Assembly: GCF_014650455.1 (NCBI RefSeq)
Contig: NZ_BMUZ01000003.1
Span: 496,001-560,000 of the forward strand
Length of the DNA: 64,000 bases
Direction: 5' to 3'
Origin: Streptomyces xanthochromogenes
Lineage (GTDB): Bacteria; Actinomycetota; Actinomycetes; Streptomycetales; Streptomycetaceae
The translations under genes were made by a program, and so were the position numbers. The stretch's first letter is position 1. The number at the start of each line of letters is the position of its first letter. The notes under the pieces were generated by a model. That model did not search any database. It was not told the DNA's origin and saw only the letters and a program-made list of their open reading frames with translations. Shown here piece by piece: positions 61,349 through 64,000 of this stretch.

Positions 61349-61894
61349 ATGAAGGCACGTACCGCACAAACGGCGAAGCCGCAGCGGAGACGATCCGTGG
61401 CTCGCGTGCTCGGCGCGGCGGCCGCCGCCGGCGCCCTGGCGTGGCTCGCGCTGACGGGCGGGGCATCCGCCGGGACGACCGCCCCGGGCCCCGCGGCGGT
61501 GCCCGTCGCCGGTGAGGCTCCCGGCTACGCGGTCGAGGACTTCAACTACCCGGACGCCGCCAAGATCCTGGCGGAGAAGAACATCACCCTCAAGCGCGGC
61601 GACGGCCACATCGTGCTCGCCGACTGCACCGCCGAGCCCGGCCTCCTTGAGGTCTGGGCCCGCAGCAAGGACAAGATCTGCTTCCGGGTCACCGGCAACT
61701 CGGGCTACCTCAGCCTGGAGATCCCCTCGGTGTACGGGGTGAAGGGCAACGACTACGCGACCCAGGTCGACATGACGACCGGCAGCGAGCAGAAGACCTT
61801 CGACGTCGCCAAGAACGCCTGGACCGGAGTGGGCGAGAGCGCGGACGAGCAGGGCCGCGAATTCATGCTCATGGAGATCCACACCACGAAGTAG
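61349..61894 (+). CDS. Secreted protein of unknown function
   Basis: This 181-residue protein starts at ATG 61349 (GTG one codon earlier) after AGGA. It has a basic N-region and hydrophobic core (RVLGAAAAAGALAWLALTGG). The mature part shows GYAVEDFNYPDAAKILAEKN, LKRGDGHIVLADCTAEPGLL, and two Cys. The pattern GDGHIVLADC recurs in secreted Streptomyces proteins near FG-GAP/trypsin-like genes, from memory only. It shares an operon direction with the pseudoprotease gene 80 bp on, where a 9-bp perfect hairpin (61925-61946) lies. Confidence 0.65.
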   Translation: MKARTAQTAKPQRRRSVARVLGAAAAAGALAWLALTGGASAGTTAPGPAAVPVAGEAPGYAVEDFNYPDAAKILAEKNITLKRGDGHIVLADCTAEPGLLEVWARSKDKICFRVTGNSGYLSLEIPSVYGVKGNDYATQVDMTTGSEQKTFDVAKNAWTGVGESADEQGREFMLMEIHTTK

Positions 61895-61924
61895 CCCCGG
61901 CCGGCGCCAACGTCCGCCGCCCTG

Positions 61925-61946
61925 GCGTCCGGTGACCACCGGACGC
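61925..61946 (+). promoter_or_regulatory. Hairpin GCGTCCGGT-GACC-ACCGGACGC between two secreted-protein genes
   Basis: Perfect 9-bp arms around a 4-nt loop, with no T-run, in the 80-bp gap. It may attenuate read-through or stabilise the upstream message. Confidence 0.5.
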
Positions 61947-61974
61947 GCAGACCTCGCACAAGGAAACCAAGGTC

Positions 61975-64000
61975 ATGGAACACGCCAGACCCCTTCGCCT
62001 CGCCGCGCTCACCGCGGCACTCGTCGTGGGCCCGATCGCGCTCTGCGCCGCGCCCGCGTCCGCCGCCATCGGCACCCCCGTCACAGACACCTCCTACGAC
62101 TACACCGCACAGGTCGTCGTCGGCGACCACGACCGCGGGTGCTCCGGCGTCCTGGTCGACTCCGAGTGGCTGCTCACGGCCGCCAGTTGCTTCGCCGACA
62201 ACCCGGCCGTCTCGCTCGACGTCCCCGCAGGCCGGCCGAAGCTCAGGACGACCGCGACCGTCGGCCGCGGCAGTGACCTGTCCTCATCGGCGGGCGCGGT
62301 CCGCGAGGTGGTCGAGCTCGTTCCGCGCACCGACCGCGACGTGGTCCTGGCGCGCCTGAACCGCCCGGTCACCAATGTCGCCCCGATCGGCCTGGCCACC
62401 ACCGCCCCCGCCGCCGGTGAGGAGCTGAAGTTCGCCGGGTTCGGCCGCACCAGGACCGAATGGGCGCCGCTCGCCCTGCACACCGGCACGTACACCGTGG
62501 ACGCCCAGGCGACCACCTCGGCCACGGTCACCGGCAAGGACGGCACGGCCGCCTGCATGGGTGACACCGGCGGTCCGGTGGTCCGGGGCAGTGGCGCATC
62601 GGCACTGCTCGTCGCCCTCAACAGCCAGTCCTTCCAAGGGGGTTGCCTCGCCATCGACCCGGCCGAGACGCGCACCGGCGGGGTCGCCGCCCGCGTCGAC
62701 GACCTGGGTTCGTGGGTGAACTCCAAGGTGGGCGCCCCGCGCGTCACGGACTTCAACTGCGACGGCGTCGAGGACACCGCCATCGCCGACCCGAAGGCCG
62801 CCGTGGGCGGCAAGGACGGCGCGGGCGTGGTCCGCATCGTGTACGGCGGCGGCAAGGGCACCGCCGAGATCAACCAGGACCTCGACTGGGTGAACGGCGG
62901 CTCCGAGGCGGGCGACTGGTTCGGCGAGGCGACGGACACCGTCGACTACAACGAGGACGGCTGCACCGACCTCGTGGTCGGCACCCCGTCCGAGGACCTC
63001 GGCACCGCCACCGACGCGGGCATGGTCGACGTCCTGTACGGCGCGCCGGGCGGCATCGGGACCGGCACGCTCAAGGACACCAACTTCCAACAGGGCGCGG
63101 GCACCGGCTCGTTCAAGTCCTCCACGGCGGAGACCGGCGACCGTACCGGCCAGTCGATAGCGGCCGGCACCACCGCGGCGGGCGAACCGTTCCTCGTGAT
63201 CGGCTCCCCCGGCGAAGCGATCGGCACGGTTGCCAAGGCGGGCATGGCCTTCTACGTCCGTGGCACGACCGCCATCGCGATCAGCCAGGACAGCACCGGG
63301 GTTCCGGGCGGGGTGGAAGCGAACGACGGCTTCGGCAGCACGGTCGCGGCCGACGCCGGGCACATCGTCATCGCCGCTCCCAACGAGACCATCGGCACGG
63401 ACGCGGGCGCGGGCAACGCGGCGGTCTTCTCGCACACCTTGAACTCCGAGGGCCGTCCCACCCCGCTCTTCGGCCTCGACCAGGACCTGGACACCGTCTC
63501 CGGCGGCGCCGAGCCCGGTGACCAGTTCGGCAAGTCGCTTGCCCTGGTCAGCTACCGCCCGTCGGGCGCGGCCACCGCCAACGAGTCGATCCTGGCGGTC
63601 GGTTCACCGGGTGAGGACATGGACATCGACGGGGTGAGCAAGGTCGACACCGGCATGGTGCAGACCTTCCGCATCACCGCGGCCGGCACGTTCAGCCAGC
63701 TCAGCACCTACTACTCCGGCACCGCGTCCGACGCCGTGCCCGGCACGTCCGAGGCCGGTGACCGCTTCGGCCAGTCGGTGGCCGCGGTGAACACGGCGCC
63801 ACGCGCGGTGAGCACCGCCGCGACCATGAAGCTGGCCGTCGGCATCACCGACGAGGCGGTCGGCACCACGGCGAAGGCCGGCGCGATCACCACCTTCTCG
63901 CTCCTCGGCTCGCCCAGCACCAACAACCGCTGGATCGAGGCCGGCACCTCCGGCATCCCCGGTCCGGCGGGCGCCAACCAGCGCCTGGGCCAGAGCATCC
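61975..64000 (+). CDS. Trypsin-fold pseudoprotease with FG-GAP repeats (partial)
   Basis: The frame from ATG 61975 (after AAGGAAACCAAGGTC) is open to the window end, giving at least 675 residues. A signal peptide (RLAALTAALVVGPIALCAAP) precedes a chymotrypsin-fold domain. Its His motif reads WLLTAASCF (His to Ser) and its Ser motif CMGDTGGPVV (Ser to Thr), while the Asp region RDVVLARL is kept. After PRVTDFNCDGVEDTAIADPK come FG-GAP/integrin-type propeller repeats with calcium-loop-like DYNEDGCTDLVVGTPSED. A protease with these changes is unlikely to be active; it is more likely a binding or structural secreted protein. Confidence 0.85.
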   Translation, partial: MEHARPLRLAALTAALVVGPIALCAAPASAAIGTPVTDTSYDYTAQVVVGDHDRGCSGVLVDSEWLLTAASCFADNPAVSLDVPAGRPKLRTTATVGRGSDLSSSAGAVREVVELVPRTDRDVVLARLNRPVTNVAPIGLATTAPAAGEELKFAGFGRTRTEWAPLALHTGTYTVDAQATTSATVTGKDGTAACMGDTGGPVVRGSGASALLVALNSQSFQGGCLAIDPAETRTGGVAARVDDLGSWVNSKVGAPRVTDFNCDGVEDTAIADPKAAVGGKDGAGVVRIVYGGGKGTAEINQDLDWVNGGSEAGDWFGEATDTVDYNEDGCTDLVVGTPSEDLGTATDAGMVDVLYGAPGGIGTGTLKDTNFQQGAGTGSFKSSTAETGDRTGQSIAAGTTAAGEPFLVIGSPGEAIGTVAKAGMAFYVRGTTAIAISQDSTGVPGGVEANDGFGSTVAADAGHIVIAAPNETIGTDAGAGNAAVFSHTLNSEGRPTPLFGLDQDLDTVSGGAEPGDQFGKSLALVSYRPSGAATANESILAVGSPGEDMDIDGVSKVDTGMVQTFRITAAGTFSQLSTYYSGTASDAVPGTSEAGDRFGQSVAAVNTAPRAVSTAATMKLAVGITDEAVGTTAKAGAITTFSLLGSPSTNNRWIEAGTSGIPGPAGANQRLGQSI

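Overview
The window is a chromosomal segment of a high-GC actinomycete, almost certainly a Streptomyces. The coding regions have strong G/C at third codon positions, GTG and TTG starts are frequent, and many genes begin right after a TAnnnT -10 element (leaderless). The proteins are typical of the genus: Endo H, a secreted phospholipase D, an ALF-repeat protein, a SARP regulator, a SigB-type sigma factor and DUF1206/DUF1295/DUF1365 proteins. No rRNA, tRNA, CRISPR array, transposase or PKS/NRPS cluster was seen. It reads as an accessory, regulator-rich region with many secreted enzymes. About 57 protein genes plus a few tiny reading frames are described.

Layout. 1-6 kb: a partial substrate-binding protein diverges from a feoA-feoB-feoC ferrous-iron operon preceded by an iron box; then an SRPBCC protein and a divergent HxlR regulator/imine-reductase-like pair. 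6-13 kb: a small lipoprotein, SRPBCC proteins, an ABC-F ATPase whose leader carries a 7-codon reading frame and an intrinsic terminator, a DoxX-like protein, an SLT transglycosylase-like protein and a D-cysteine desulfhydrase. 13-18.3 kb: a stress module with a SigB-type sigma factor, a geranylgeranyl-reductase-like flavoprotein and an overlapping rsbQ-rsbP-STAS operon. 18.4-25 kb: a FUSC exporter with a divergent MarR; an FAD monooxygenase divergent from a true tetracycline-repressor homologue, with two tetO-like operators between them; an O-methyltransferase; and an AraC regulator. 25-28 kb: a fasciclin lipoprotein with a membrane molybdopterin oxidoreductase, and a carbonic anhydrase. 28-33.6 kb: a five-gene, translationally coupled lipid-modification operon (amine-oxidase-like flavoprotein, DUF1365, two CFA-synthase homologues, DUF1295). 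33.8-41.9 kb: a leucine-rich-repeat-variant protein, a solitary GyrB, a catalase, a DUF1206 membrane protein and a secreted protein. 42-46 kb: phospholipase D, a 56-residue membrane peptide and a DHB-AMP-ligase homologue that has lost its catalytic motifs. 46-53 kb: Endo H, an alpha/beta hydrolase with its TetR, and three secreted enzymes (esterase, N-terminal-nucleophile acylase, cutinase-like) that share one promoter architecture. 53-57 kb: a LuxR-SARP fusion regulator, LtrA and a ROK repressor. 57-64 kb: a 1120-residue Ala-rich ALF protein, a small secreted protein and a trypsin-fold/FG-GAP protein whose catalytic His and Ser are replaced; the last gene runs off the window.

How parts fit together. 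Most functional units are a regulator facing its likely target across a dyad (HxlR/IRED-like, MarR/FUSC, TetR/monooxygenase, TetR/hydrolase). The strongest leads are the tetO-TetR-monooxygenase cassette, the ABC-F attenuator, the shared direct-repeat promoter of three secreted enzymes, the degenerate adenylation enzyme, the CFA-synthase pair with altered active-site residues, and the stand-alone GyrB. All calls come from reading the sequence; no database search was run.
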